Assembly (NCBI RefSeq): GCF_029543125.1
Contig: NZ_JARQWW010000002.1
Location: 124,001 to 188,000 of the forward strand
Reading direction: 5' to 3'
Source of the DNA: Caulobacter segnis
GTDB lineage: Bacteria; Pseudomonadota; Alphaproteobacteria; Caulobacterales; Caulobacteraceae
DNA length: 64,000 nucleotides
The notes beneath the pieces were generated by a model that made no database searches, was not told the origin of the DNA, and was given only the letters and a program-made list of their open reading frames with translations. Made by a program: the position numbers and the translations under genes. Position 1 is the first letter of the stretch. Every line of letters starts with the position of its first letter. Shown in pieces: positions 25,077 to 34,252 of the stretch.

Positions 25077-26348
25077 ATGACGACCGACACGGTCGACAAG
25101 ACCGAGCTGAAGGACCTGTACGAGATCGGAGAGATCCCGCCGGCCTTCCACGTGCCCAAGACCATGTACGCCTGGACCGTCCGCAAGGAACGGCACGGCC
25201 GCCCCGCGACCGCCATGCAGGTGGAGGTCGTGCCGACCTGGGAGATCGGCGAGGACGAGGTGCTGGTGCTCGTGATGGCCGCTGGCGTGAACTACAACGG
25301 CGTGTGGGCCACTCTGGGCGAACCGATCAGCCCGCTGGACGGGCACAAGCAGCCCTATCACATCGCTGGATCGGACGCCTCGGGCGTGGTCTGGGCGGTA
25401 GGGTCCAAGGTCAAGCGCTGGAAGCTGGGCGACGAGGTTGTCATTCACTGCAATCAGGACGACGGCGACGACGAGGAGTGCAACGGCGGAGATCCGATGT
25501 ACTCGTCCAGCCAGCGAATCTGGGGCTACGAGACGCCGGACGGCAGCTTCGCCCAGTTCTGCCGCGTGCAGTCGCGCCAATTGATGCAGCGGCCCCGGCA
25601 TCTGACCTGGGAGGAGGCCGCCTGCTACACCCTGACGCTCGCCACCGCCTACCGGATGCTGTTCGGGCACAAGCCGCATGAGCTGAAGCCCGGCCAGAAC
25701 GTGCTGGTCTGGGGCGCGTCCGGCGGCCTGGGCGTGTTCGCCGTGCAGTTGGCCGCCGTGGCCGGGGCGCACGCCATCGGCGTGGTCAGCGACGACGACA
25801 AGATCGACTTCGTCAAAAGCCAGGGCGCCAAGGCGGTTCTGAACCGCAAGGCGTTCAACTGCTGGGGCCAGTTGCCGACCGTGAACGGGCCGGAATTCTC
25901 CGACTACATGAAGGAGACCCGCAAGTTCGGCAAAGCCATCTGGCAGATCACCGGCAACAGGGACGTGGACCTGGTGTTCGAGCACCCGGGCGAGTCCACC
26001 TTCCCCGTATCGGTCTTCTTGGTGAAGCGGGGCGGCATGGTCGCCATCTGCGCCGGGACCAGCGGCTACAACCTGACCATGGACGCGCGCTTCCTGTGGA
26101 TGCGGCAGAAGCGGGTTCAGGGCAGCCACTTCGCCAACCTGATGCAGGCCAGCGCCGCCAACCAGCTGGTCATCGACCGTCGCATCGACCCCTGCCTGTC
26201 GGAGGTCTTTCCCTGGAACGACATCCCGGCGGCTCACGAGAAGATGCTCGACAACAAGCACCTGCCCGGAAACATGGGCGTGCTGGTCTGCGCCCAACGG
26301 CCGGGCCTGCGCACCTTCGAGGAGGTGCTGGAGCTGTCGGGCGCCTGA
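25077..26348 (+). CDS. ccr: Crotonyl-CoA carboxylase/reductase
   Basis: 423-residue medium-chain dehydrogenase that reduces and carboxylates crotonyl-CoA to (2S)-ethylmalonyl-CoA using NADPH and CO2, the key step of the ethylmalonyl-CoA pathway. Family marks include MYAWTVRKERHGRP, AAGVNYNGVWATLGEP, the nucleotide loop VLVWGASGGLGVFAVQ, and CAGTSGYNLTMDARFLWMRQKR. The ENDxxxx-type His/Asn/Glu residues used to hold CO2 fall in the expected blocks. Length matches other Ccr proteins. It is divergent from ecm, with SD AGGGAG before ATG 25077. Confidence 0.95.
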   Translation: MTTDTVDKTELKDLYEIGEIPPAFHVPKTMYAWTVRKERHGRPATAMQVEVVPTWEIGEDEVLVLVMAAGVNYNGVWATLGEPISPLDGHKQPYHIAGSDASGVVWAVGSKVKRWKLGDEVVIHCNQDDGDDEECNGGDPMYSSSQRIWGYETPDGSFAQFCRVQSRQLMQRPRHLTWEEAACYTLTLATAYRMLFGHKPHELKPGQNVLVWGASGGLGVFAVQLAAVAGAHAIGVVSDDDKIDFVKSQGAKAVLNRKAFNCWGQLPTVNGPEFSDYMKETRKFGKAIWQITGNRDVDLVFEHPGESTFPVSVFLVKRGGMVAICAGTSGYNLTMDARFLWMRQKRVQGSHFANLMQASAANQLVIDRRIDPCLSEVFPWNDIPAAHEKMLDNKHLPGNMGVLVCAQRPGLRTFEEVLELSGA

Positions 26349-26405
26349 GGGGAACGCAAGCGCGCCAGGGCCGCTTCATCCCCTGACGAGGGTCGGGAGG
26401 ACGAG

Positions 26406-28001
26406 ATGGCGGATGCCCCCTGGTGGCGCGGCGCGGTGGTCTATCAGGTCTATGTCCGCAGCTTCCTGGACAGCGATGGGGACGGACACGGCGACCTGCC
26501 GGGCCTGATCTCCAGACTGGACTACATCAAGAGCCTGGGCGTGGACGCGATCTGGCTGTCGCCGATCCACCCGTCGCCGAACCGCGACTGGGGCTATGAC
26601 GTCAGCGACTATGAGGACGTCCATCCCGACTACGGGACCCTGGCCGATTTCGACGCCCTGCTGACGGCGGCGCATGGGTGCGGGATCAAGGTGCTGCTGG
26701 ACGAGGTTCTGGCCCACACCAGCGACGAACACCCCTGGTTTCAGGAAAGCCTGCGTAGCCGGGATAATCCGAAGTCCGACTGGTACGTCTGGGCGGAGAC
26801 CAAGCCGGACGGAACGCCGCCGAACAACTGGCTGGCGGCGTTCGGCGGTCCGGGTTGGTCCTATCAGCCGGCCCGGCGCCAGCACTTCCATCACCGCTTC
26901 CTGCGGCAGCAGCCGAAGCTGAACTGGCATAATCCGGACGCCCGGCAGGCGGCGCTGGACGTGCTGGATTTCTGGCTGAAGCGGGGGGCGGACGGGTTCC
27001 GTCTCGACACCACCAACTGCTACCTGCACGACCCCGATCTGGCGGACAATCCGCCCGAGCCGATGGAGAGCCGGACACGCTGGCACTGGGGCCATGCGGC
27101 GCATCTTCAACGGCACCTGCACGACAGCAACCGCCCCGACAACATCACCGCCATGGAGGCGGTGCGGCGGACGGTGGAGCGGCATCCCGACCGCTTTGTC
27201 TTTGGCGAGTTCTTCGAAGAGCCGGCTCTGTCCGGCGGCCTGGCGGCGCCGGATGTGGGGCTGCATTCCGGCTACAGCTTCCCCCTGCTGATCGCTTCGG
27301 AGCTGGAGCGGGCTTTCCTGACCCAGCACTATCAACTGTTGTCGGAGCATGCGGACCATTGGCCCTGCATCGCCTTCTCCAACCACGACATCGTGCGGAC
27401 GGTGACGCGGTTCGGCGGGACGAACGCCGGGCCGAAGCTGGCGCGGATGATGCTGGCCCTGCTGTTGAGCCTGCGCGGGACGATCCTGCTCTATCAGGGC
27501 GAGGAGTTGGGCTTGCCGGAGGCGGACCTGACCCGGGACCAGCTGCGCGATCCCATGGGCGATCTCTATTACCCGGTGGCCAAGGGGCGGGACGGCTGCC
27601 GCACGCCGATGCCGTGGAGGCCGGACCGGAATTTCGGCTTCACCAGCGGGACACCTTGGCTGCCCGCCGCCAAGGAGCACGTGGGGCTGACCGTGGCGGA
27701 GCAGGAGAGCGACGACGGCTCCACCCTGAACTTCGCTCGTCGCCTGATGAAGGTGCGCAACGCCTCTCCCGCCCTGCGCCTGGGCGCACTGAGCTTCATC
27801 GACGCCCCGGCGCCGATCCTTGCCTATGAGCGGAGCGAGGGAGACGAGCGTATCGTCTGCGTCTTCAACCTGAGCGCCGCGGTCGTGGATTGGGAGACGA
27901 AGCTGTCGGGCGAGACCCTGGCTGCGACGGGCGAGGCTGAAGCTGAAGCCGGCGCATGGCGCCTCGGCCCCTACGCCGCCCACATCGTGCGCGTGCACTG
28001 A
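26406..28001 (+). CDS. Alpha-glucosidase, glycoside hydrolase family 13
   Basis: 531-residue cytoplasmic GH13 enzyme that should release glucose from alpha-1,4-linked oligosaccharides. Nucleophile Asp201 is in ADGFRLDTTN, acid/base Glu268 in FVFGEFFEE and the third acid Asp328 in FSNHDIVRT. Motif I reads DEVLAHTSDEHPW, as in the bacterial GH13_23 group. There is no signal peptide. The N-terminus PWWRGAVVYQVYVRSF and the C-terminal beta domain are complete. It follows ccr by 57 bases with GGGAGG before its start; no maltose transport genes are near, so the source of its substrate is not apparent. Confidence 0.92.
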   Translation: MADAPWWRGAVVYQVYVRSFLDSDGDGHGDLPGLISRLDYIKSLGVDAIWLSPIHPSPNRDWGYDVSDYEDVHPDYGTLADFDALLTAAHGCGIKVLLDEVLAHTSDEHPWFQESLRSRDNPKSDWYVWAETKPDGTPPNNWLAAFGGPGWSYQPARRQHFHHRFLRQQPKLNWHNPDARQAALDVLDFWLKRGADGFRLDTTNCYLHDPDLADNPPEPMESRTRWHWGHAAHLQRHLHDSNRPDNITAMEAVRRTVERHPDRFVFGEFFEEPALSGGLAAPDVGLHSGYSFPLLIASELERAFLTQHYQLLSEHADHWPCIAFSNHDIVRTVTRFGGTNAGPKLARMMLALLLSLRGTILLYQGEELGLPEADLTRDQLRDPMGDLYYPVAKGRDGCRTPMPWRPDRNFGFTSGTPWLPAAKEHVGLTVAEQESDDGSTLNFARRLMKVRNASPALRLGALSFIDAPAPILAYERSEGDERIVCVFNLSAAVVDWETKLSGETLAATGEAEAEAGAWRLGPYAAHIVRVH

Positions 28002-28075
28002 ACAACGGCCACTTACGCCCCTAGCCGCCCTCGCCTCGATCGGCCTAAGCTCGCGCAAAACGCGGGGAGCGTCGC

Positions 28076-29548
28076 ATGGGTTGGGTTCGCAATACGGCCT
28101 TGGCTGGCCTGGGTGTCGTGGTGGTGGTCGGCGCGGTGGTGGCGGTGCGGACCGTGACCTTCAAGCCGCCGGCCGAGGTCGATCCTGCGTCGTCGAACCT
28201 GCCCCGGGCGCGCAACGTGGACGCCGCCCGCGCCGCCGACCACCTGTCGCAGGCCATCCGCTTCCAGACCATCAGCCACCAGGACCCGGCCGAGAACCAG
28301 ATTCCCGAGTGGGACAAGCTGCACGCCTGGCTGCAGGCCACCTATCCCGCCGCCCATGCGCGGATGACGCGCGAGACGGTGGCGGGGCAGGCGCTGGTCT
28401 ACACCTGGCGCGGCAGCGACCCGAGCCTGCGCCCCGCGATCCTGATGGCGCACCAGGACGTAGTGCCGGTGACCGCCGGGACCGAAGGCGACTGGAAGCA
28501 TCCGCCGTTCGAGGGCCGCATCGCCGACGGGGCGGTCTGGGGGCGCGGAGCGATCGACGACAAGGGCTCCCTGATCGCCCTGTTCGAGGCCATGGAGACC
28601 CTGGCGGCCGGCGGGTATCAGCCCCGGCGCACCATCATCCTGGTCAGCGGCCATGACGAGGAGGCCGGCGGCTCCGGCGCCAAGGCGGCGGCGGCCCTGC
28701 TGAAGGCGCGCGGCGTGCAGGCGCACTTTGTCCTCGACGAGGGCATGGCGGTGATCGCCGACCACCCGGTCACCGGCGGCAAGGTCGCCCTGATCGGCAC
28801 GGCGGAGAAGGGCTACGGCACACTGACCGTGACGGCCAAGGCGCCGGGCGGCCATTCGTCCACCCCGCCCAAGGAGACGGGGGTCGAGACCCTGTCCAAG
28901 GCGGTGCTGGCGATCACGGGCGATCCCTTCCCCCTGCGTTTCGCCGGGCCGGGGGCGGACATGCTGAAGGCCCTGGCGCCGCTGGCGTCGCCCATTGTGA
29001 AAGTGGCGGCGGCCAACACCTGGCTGTTCTCGCCGCTTCTGGTCAGTGAAACGGCCAAGACCCCGGCGGGGGCGGCCATGCTGCACACCACCATCGCCCC
29101 GACCATGCTGAAGGGCAGCCCCAAGGAGAACGTCCTGCCGCAGGACGCCACGGCGTGGATCAACTACCGCATCGCGCCGGGCGATACCTCCGCCTCTGTC
29201 ATGGCGCGAGCCAAGGCGGCGGTGGGCGACCTGCCGGTTGTCCTGTCCTGGGTGAAAACTCCGATCGAGCCGTCGGGCGTCGCATCCACGGATTCGGACG
29301 CCTGGAAGACCATCGCCGGCGTGGCGGCGGCCGAGACCGGCGCGCCGGTGGCCCCCGCCCTGGTCGTGGCGGGCACCGACAGCCGCTACATGACCCCCGT
29401 GTCGGACGCGACCTACCGCTTCCAGCCCATCGAACTGGGCCAGAAGGAGCTGGCCATGATCCATGGCACCAACGAGCACATCGCCATCGCCGATGTGGGC
29501 AAGATGGTGCGGTTCTACATGCGGCTGGTGGAGACGGCGGCGCGCTGA
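28076..29548 (+). CDS. M20-family peptidase, membrane-anchored (carboxypeptidase S-like)
   Basis: 490-residue zinc peptidase of the M20A/CPS1 type. A single N-terminal helix (TALAGLGVVVVVGAVVAV) anchors it facing the periplasm. Metal ligands are visible: His in LMAHQDVVPV, Asp in WGRGAIDDKG, catalytic Glu pair in SGHDEEAGG, and a late Asp/His (GTNEHIA). The lid/dimerisation domain with GGHSSTPPKETGVE is present. It would remove C-terminal amino acids or hydrolyse N-acyl amino acids; the substrate is unknown. It is followed 16 bases later by a Rieske oxygenase on the same strand. Confidence 0.92.
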   Translation: MGWVRNTALAGLGVVVVVGAVVAVRTVTFKPPAEVDPASSNLPRARNVDAARAADHLSQAIRFQTISHQDPAENQIPEWDKLHAWLQATYPAAHARMTRETVAGQALVYTWRGSDPSLRPAILMAHQDVVPVTAGTEGDWKHPPFEGRIADGAVWGRGAIDDKGSLIALFEAMETLAAGGYQPRRTIILVSGHDEEAGGSGAKAAAALLKARGVQAHFVLDEGMAVIADHPVTGGKVALIGTAEKGYGTLTVTAKAPGGHSSTPPKETGVETLSKAVLAITGDPFPLRFAGPGADMLKALAPLASPIVKVAAANTWLFSPLLVSETAKTPAGAAMLHTTIAPTMLKGSPKENVLPQDATAWINYRIAPGDTSASVMARAKAAVGDLPVVLSWVKTPIEPSGVASTDSDAWKTIAGVAAAETGAPVAPALVVAGTDSRYMTPVSDATYRFQPIELGQKELAMIHGTNEHIAIADVGKMVRFYMRLVETAAR

Positions 29549-29564
29549 AAAGCTAAAGGGGCTC

Positions 29565-30668
29565 ATGGCTGAAGGCGACGCTCCCACCCGCAAGGCTCCC
29601 GCGCAGAAGTTCGGGCAGGGCTTCCTGCTCGACAGCTGGTATTTCGCCGCCCTTTCCAGCGAGCTGAAGCGCGGCAAGCTGCAACGCTACGAGTTGCTGG
29701 GGGAGCCGGTGCTGCTGGGCCGGCAGCGGGACGGCGGCGTCTATGCCCTGAAGGACATCTGCCCGCACCGGGCCGCGCCGCTATCAGCCGGCAAGCTGAA
29801 GCGCGAGTGCGACGGGCGCGAGAGTGTCGAATGCCCCTATCACGGCTGGCGCTTCTCCACCGACGAGGGGGTCTGCACCACCGTTCCGTCGCTGGTCGAC
29901 AACCAGGCCATGGAGGTGGAGCGCATCCGCGTCCGCCGTTACCCTGTGGCCGAGAGCCAGGGCATGGTGTTCGTCTGGATCTCGTCCGACCCGCGCTTCG
30001 CCGGTGAGCCGCCCGAGGCGCCGCCGGTGTTCCCCGGCGTGGTGGGCGGAGCGCCCAAGCTGGTGGACCGCATGGTGTTCGACAGCCATATCGACCACGC
30101 GGTGGTCGGGCTGATGGACCCCGCCCATGGCCCGTATGTGCATCAGCAGTGGTGGTGGCGCTCGGCCAAGAGCCAGCACGAGAAGGCCAAGAAGTTCGAG
30201 CCCCGCGAAGCCGGCTTCGCCATGGTCCGGCACGAGCCGTCCAAGAACAGCCGCGCCTACGCGGTGCTGGGCGGGGAGCCGCTGACGGAGATCACCTTCC
30301 GCCTGCCCGGCTTGCGCTGGGAGCATGTGACGGTGGGCAAGCGGCAGGTCCTGTCCCTGACCTGCCTGACGCCGATGGACGAGAACCGCACCCGGATCAC
30401 CCAGATCATGTGGTCGGATCACCCGGCTTTCGTCCTGCTGCGCCCCTTGATCCGCAAGGCCGCGCGCATCTTCCTGCGGCAAGACGCCGCAATGGTGAAC
30501 CTTCAGAACGAGGGGCTGCGCTACGATCCGGCTCTGCTTTGGGTCGACGACGCCGACCGCCAAGCCAAGTGGTACCAACAGCTTAAGCGTGAATGGGCCG
30601 CCAGCCGGGCCGAAGGCCGGGCTTTCCGCAATCCGGTGGAGCCCGCGGTCCTGAAATGGAGAAGCTGA
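29565..30668 (+). CDS. Rieske non-heme iron oxygenase, alpha subunit
   Basis: 367-residue aromatic-ring-hydroxylating dioxygenase-like protein. The N-terminal Rieske domain holds the 2Fe-2S ligands CPHR (about 66-69) and CPYHGW (about 90-95). The C-terminal catalytic domain has DSHIDHAVVGLMDPAHGPYVH, where His/His plus a later Asp should bind mononuclear iron. The inserted QQWWWRS is distinctive for one branch of these enzymes found in Caulobacterales and sphingomonads. No reductase, ferredoxin or beta subunit is nearby, so electron donors must be encoded elsewhere. ATG 29565 has AAAGGGG upstream. Confidence 0.88.
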   Translation: MAEGDAPTRKAPAQKFGQGFLLDSWYFAALSSELKRGKLQRYELLGEPVLLGRQRDGGVYALKDICPHRAAPLSAGKLKRECDGRESVECPYHGWRFSTDEGVCTTVPSLVDNQAMEVERIRVRRYPVAESQGMVFVWISSDPRFAGEPPEAPPVFPGVVGGAPKLVDRMVFDSHIDHAVVGLMDPAHGPYVHQQWWWRSAKSQHEKAKKFEPREAGFAMVRHEPSKNSRAYAVLGGEPLTEITFRLPGLRWEHVTVGKRQVLSLTCLTPMDENRTRITQIMWSDHPAFVLLRPLIRKAARIFLRQDAAMVNLQNEGLRYDPALLWVDDADRQAKWYQQLKREWAASRAEGRAFRNPVEPAVLKWRS

Positions 30669-30759
30669 AGGGCTTGCGGCAAAAGCGTTTCTTGTTCGTA
30701 TTGCTTTAAGACGCTTGCGTCACTTTGACTGGATTAGTTGGGGAAGCGGCGGGAACCGC

Positions 30760-31581
30760 ATGCAGCCGGAAATCCAGGCGTTCGTAAATCCGGACAGCCT
30801 CGCCGTCATTTATCTGATCGTCGATCCGTCCACCGGGCTGTGCGCGTTCGTGGACCCGATCCTGGACATCGACCCCGTCGCGAAGAAGCTTTCCAGCACC
30901 TTCGTGGAAGGCATCGTGGCCAAGATCCGCGAAAAGGACATGGGCCCGACCTGGGTCCTGCAGACCGGCATCGAAGGTGACCGCATCACCGCCGCCGGGC
31001 GCATCAAGTACCTGACCGGCGGCTCCACCTGCATCGGCGCGGAGGTTCCCAAGACCATCGCCGCCCTCTGCCCCCTGGCGGGCATCGAGGTCAGCGTCGC
31101 GGGCGTGGACTCCATGGGCTACGATTTCGACAAGCTGGCGCGCGGCGGCGATCCCATGCCCATGGGCTCGCTGAAACTGTACGCCCTGCCGATCCCGGGC
31201 CGCACGCCCGAGGCCGTGGCCTATCGGGTCGGCAACGCGGTGTTCGTGGGCACGGCCCTGAACATGCCGTCGGAAGGCGCGGGGCCCACCGACCTGCCCA
31301 CAGCCAATCCGGTGCAATTCCACCAGTCCCTGCGCCGTCTGCTGACCAAGCTGCCGGAAGGCACCAAACTCTATCACAGCCGCGCCACGCGCCTGCCCGA
31401 CGGAACGCTCGTCCACGAAAGCACCATCGGCGACCATCGGCGGTCCAATCCGCATGTGGGCGATGACGTCAGCGAAACGGCCTTCGCCGCCATGCGGGGC
31501 CTCGCGCCCGTGGCCCTGACGCCGACCCAGAAGGTCGCGCTGAAGATCAATCTCAGCGCCGGCCGCCTCGCACCGAAATAA
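30760..31581 (+). CDS. Metallo-beta-lactamase-fold protein lacking the metal motif
   Basis: 273-residue protein that aligns by eye with persulfide dioxygenase/Blh-type metallo-beta-lactamases, e.g. FVDPILDIDP...STFVEGIVAKIREK, VFVGTALNMP and ESTIGDHRRSNPHV. At the position of the family's THxHxDH it has TGIEGDR (residues 69-75): His70, His72 and His75 equivalents are Gly, Glu and Arg, and only Asp74 is kept. The downstream acidic metal ligand near FVGTALNMPSEGAG is also replaced. It therefore cannot bind the usual metal pair and is likely a pseudoenzyme or binding protein. ATG 30760 follows GGCGGGAA; 92 bases separate it from the Rieske gene. Confidence 0.75.
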   Translation: MQPEIQAFVNPDSLAVIYLIVDPSTGLCAFVDPILDIDPVAKKLSSTFVEGIVAKIREKDMGPTWVLQTGIEGDRITAAGRIKYLTGGSTCIGAEVPKTIAALCPLAGIEVSVAGVDSMGYDFDKLARGGDPMPMGSLKLYALPIPGRTPEAVAYRVGNAVFVGTALNMPSEGAGPTDLPTANPVQFHQSLRRLLTKLPEGTKLYHSRATRLPDGTLVHESTIGDHRRSNPHVGDDVSETAFAAMRGLAPVALTPTQKVALKINLSAGRLAPK

Positions 31582-31651
31582 TTTCACGCACGAAACGCCT
31601 TGCCTGCCGCAAGGTCGCCCGCCTAGCTTCTTCGCGTACGAAGGAGTTTTC

Positions 31652-32110
31652 ATGAGCGAGCATGATCCGGACTTCGCGCCGGTCGACGCACTGGTGCGCG
31701 GCGCGCTTCAGGCCCAGGGCCTGTTTCGCCACATGGGCGCCGAGGTGTTGGCCCTGAGCCGGGGCGAGGCCGTCGTGGCTCTGCCCTATCGGGACGAGGT
31801 GGCGCAGCACAACGGCTTCTTCCACGGGGGCGCGGTGGGCTTCCTGGTGGATGTGGCCTGCGCCGCGGCGGCGGGATCATCCCTGCGCGAGCCTGGCAGC
31901 ACGGTGCTGACCGCCGAGTACAAGCTCAACATCGTCGCCCCCGCCCGGCGCGGCCGGTTGGTGTGCCGGGCGACGGTGGTCAAGCCGGGGCGCTCGCTGG
32001 CGCCGGTGGAGGCCAAGGTCTATGCCGTGGAGGACGGCGGAACGGAGAAGCTGGTGGCCGTGGGCCTCGCCACACTGGCCGTCGTGACCGCCGAACGCGT
32101 CGCCGCCTGA
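31652..32110 (+). CDS. PaaI-like hotdog thioesterase
   Basis: 152-residue hotdog-fold protein of the PaaI family, which hydrolyses acyl-CoA thioesters. The catalytic/CoA-binding region HNGFFHGGAVGFLVDVAC has the usual His-Gly-Gly. The later strand VLTAEYKLNIVAPARRGRL and EAKVYAV complete the fold. It is the first of two adjacent hotdog genes, with 11 bases between them. ATG 31652 has AAGGAG seven bases upstream. The proximity to the ethylmalonyl-CoA genes is loose, so a shared pathway is only a guess. Confidence 0.9.
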   Translation: MSEHDPDFAPVDALVRGALQAQGLFRHMGAEVLALSRGEAVVALPYRDEVAQHNGFFHGGAVGFLVDVACAAAAGSSLREPGSTVLTAEYKLNIVAPARRGRLVCRATVVKPGRSLAPVEAKVYAVEDGGTEKLVAVGLATLAVVTAERVAA

Positions 32111-32121
32111 GGATCAAGAGC

Positions 32122-32544
32122 ATGTCCGAGAACGACTTTTCACAGCAGCTGACCCAAGCCCAGGCCGGCTCCCTGCCCGACCTGCTGGGCCTTCAGTGGC
32201 TGGACGCCCAGCGCGGCTATGTGAAGGGCCGCTTCGAGGTGAAGCAGCATCACATGGCGCCCAACGGCTTCCTGCACGCCGCCAGCGTCATCGCTCTGGC
32301 GGACAGCGCCTGCGGCTATGGCTGCGTGGTGTCGCTGCCGGAAGGGGCGACCAGTTTCACCACCATCGAGCTGAAATCCAACTTCCTGGGCACCGCCCGG
32401 GACGGCGCGGTGGCGGTGGAGGCCAAGCTCGCCCATGGGGGCCGGATGACCCAGGTGTGGGACGCCGTTGTGACACACGAGGAGACGGGCAAGACCATCG
32501 CCCTGTTCCGCTGCACGCAGATGGTTCTGCACCCGAAAAACTAG
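32122..32544 (+). CDS. PaaI-like hotdog thioesterase, second copy
   Basis: 140-residue hotdog protein. The sequence MAPNGFLHAASVIALADSA corresponds to the NGFLHGG motif, but the Gly-Gly is Ala-Ala here; this variant is common in a subgroup of PaaI proteins and does not exclude activity. Strands GATSFTTIELKSNFLGTARDG and VEAKLAHGGRMTQVWDAVV follow. It is downstream of, and probably co-transcribed with, the first thioesterase, and the pair could form a mixed oligomer. ATG 32122 is the first sensible start; the longer frame upstream is antisense-like sequence overlapping gene one. Confidence 0.88.
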   Translation: MSENDFSQQLTQAQAGSLPDLLGLQWLDAQRGYVKGRFEVKQHHMAPNGFLHAASVIALADSACGYGCVVSLPEGATSFTTIELKSNFLGTARDGAVAVEAKLAHGGRMTQVWDAVVTHEETGKTIALFRCTQMVLHPKN

Positions 32545-32647
32545 GTTCAAAAAAGTCCTGTAAGACGGGCTTGCGAAAGCGGGACCTCGCCGCTAGGTTC
32601 CGCGCCTCGATCACGGGGGCCCTTAAAGGGGCTCCACACCCGGCTTA

Positions 32648-32737
32648 GGAGAGGTGGCAGAGTGGTCGAATGCACCGCACTCGAAATGCGGCATACCTGC
32701 AAGGGTATCGTGGGTTCGAATCCCACCCTCTCCGCCA
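32648..32737 (+). tRNA. tRNA-Ser (CGA)
   Basis: 90-base class II tRNA with encoded CCA. The acceptor stem is GGAGAGG paired with CCTCTCC. The anticodon stem CCGCA/TGCGG encloses CTCGAAA, giving CGA for UCG codons. The long variable arm (TACCTGCAAGGGTA) and T arm GTGGG-TTCGAAT-CCCAC are clear. Confidence 0.97.
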
Positions 32738-32886
32738 TTCTTTCCTGATAAGCTGAACCAAGCGCCGCAAGGCTGTGCGGTCGTGCGCCTGCGACGCAGA
32801 ATCGCGGCCTCGGGTCTGGCGTCGCGGCGATTGAGCGTGTTTAGAAGACACGCACAAAGCGCAGCTTCCTTGGGGGAGGAAAAGGT

Positions 32887-34152
32887 TTGCGGGCTGATAT
32901 GGAGCTTTCGGGCCGCCGGCGTCTGACACAGCCGGAACTCGACATGATCCTGACCGCCCACGAACGGCTCGTGGGACGCCAGCCCGGCGGCCGGCGCGCG
33001 ATCCTGCGCTTCACCCATCTCAGCGGCCTCGACCTTTCCCGGCGCGACCTGTCCGGCGTGGACCTGTCGGCCTCGGTGCTGGAAGGCTGCAAGCTTCAAG
33101 GCTCCAAACTCGACGGGGCGAACCTGTTCGGCTGCGACCTGCGGCGCGCGGACATGCGCGGCGCCAGCCTGGTGGACGCGGACATGCGGGGCGTGGTCCT
33201 GCGCGGCGCGACGCTCAGCTCCGTGAACCTGACCCGGGCGGATCTGCGCCCAGCGGTGGTCACCGCCCCCGGCGCCAGCCGCAACCGCGCCGGCGAGGAC
33301 CAGCTAAAGCCCGCCGACGCTGACGAGGCCGATTTCGGCGGCGCGGTCCTGAACGACGCGCAGTTCTCGGACGTCTCGGCGATCTCGGCCGACTTCACCG
33401 ACGCGGCGTTGCGCGGCGTGACCCTGCAGGGCGCGACCCTGCGCGGAGCCAAGTTCACCGGGGCGATCCTGGTCAACGCCGACTTCACCAACGCCGACCT
33501 GGACCGAGCCGACTTCGACGGCGCGGTGCTGATGAACGTCACCCTGACCGGGGCCAAGACCGTGGCCACCAAGATGGGCGGCTGCCTGACCGATCCGACC
33601 CGCGAAACCATCGAGCGTTCCCGCGCGATCCAGGCCGCCCTGGTGGAGCACGACCGCTGGTGCCGGACCGACGGACGCGAAGGCACGCCCGCCATCATCG
33701 ACGGCGAGGATCTGCGCCCCCTGGCCGACGCCCTGACCGGCCTGAAGCTGACCGCCATCTCCGCGCGCCGCGCCTGCCTGGTGGGGCTGAAGCTGGCGGG
33801 CGCGGAGCTTCAAGGCGCCAAGCTGGACGGCGCCGATCTGCGCGCGGCGGACCTGAGCGGCGCCGACCTGCGCGGCGTGCGCCTGCGCGGGGCGAACCTG
33901 AGCAAGGCCGTGCTGAGGGACGCCAAGCTGGGGCCGTTGAAGCTGCGTGACCGCGACGCGCCCGCCGACCTGACCGAGACCCGCGCCCGTTATGTGAACG
34001 CGTTGGGCGCGGACTTCACGGCGGCGATCCTGGATGACGCGGACCTTCGCGGCGCCGACTTCACCGGCGCGGCCACGGACGGCGCCAGCCTGCAGAACGT
34101 GGTGGTGAACCAGGTGATCTGGGGGACGTCCCCCAAGGCCGCCCAGGCCTGA
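32887..34152 (+). CDS. Pentapeptide-repeat protein
   Basis: 421-residue protein with two blocks of A(D/N)LxX repeats, about residues 45-225 and 295-415, separated by roughly 70 non-repeat residues (ETIERSRAIQAALVEHDRWC...). The repeats should fold into right-handed quadrilateral beta-helices. Some family members mimic DNA and protect gyrase, but most have no known role. A short helical N-terminus (LTQPELDMILTAHERLV) precedes the first helix and may mediate dimerisation. GGAGG lies six bases before the TTG at 32887, which I take as start; ATG 32899 is the alternative. Confidence 0.85.
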   Translation: MRADMELSGRRRLTQPELDMILTAHERLVGRQPGGRRAILRFTHLSGLDLSRRDLSGVDLSASVLEGCKLQGSKLDGANLFGCDLRRADMRGASLVDADMRGVVLRGATLSSVNLTRADLRPAVVTAPGASRNRAGEDQLKPADADEADFGGAVLNDAQFSDVSAISADFTDAALRGVTLQGATLRGAKFTGAILVNADFTNADLDRADFDGAVLMNVTLTGAKTVATKMGGCLTDPTRETIERSRAIQAALVEHDRWCRTDGREGTPAIIDGEDLRPLADALTGLKLTAISARRACLVGLKLAGAELQGAKLDGADLRAADLSGADLRGVRLRGANLSKAVLRDAKLGPLKLRDRDAPADLTETRARYVNALGADFTAAILDDADLRGADFTGAATDGASLQNVVVNQVIWGTSPKAAQA

Positions 34153-34252
34153 GCCCCCGCCTGCGCGCCGGCGGAATCCCAAACGCCGCTTGATTTCGCC
34201 GCCAGGAATTCTACTTGGCGTGGAAGGTCTTTGGACGTTTACTCATACGGGC

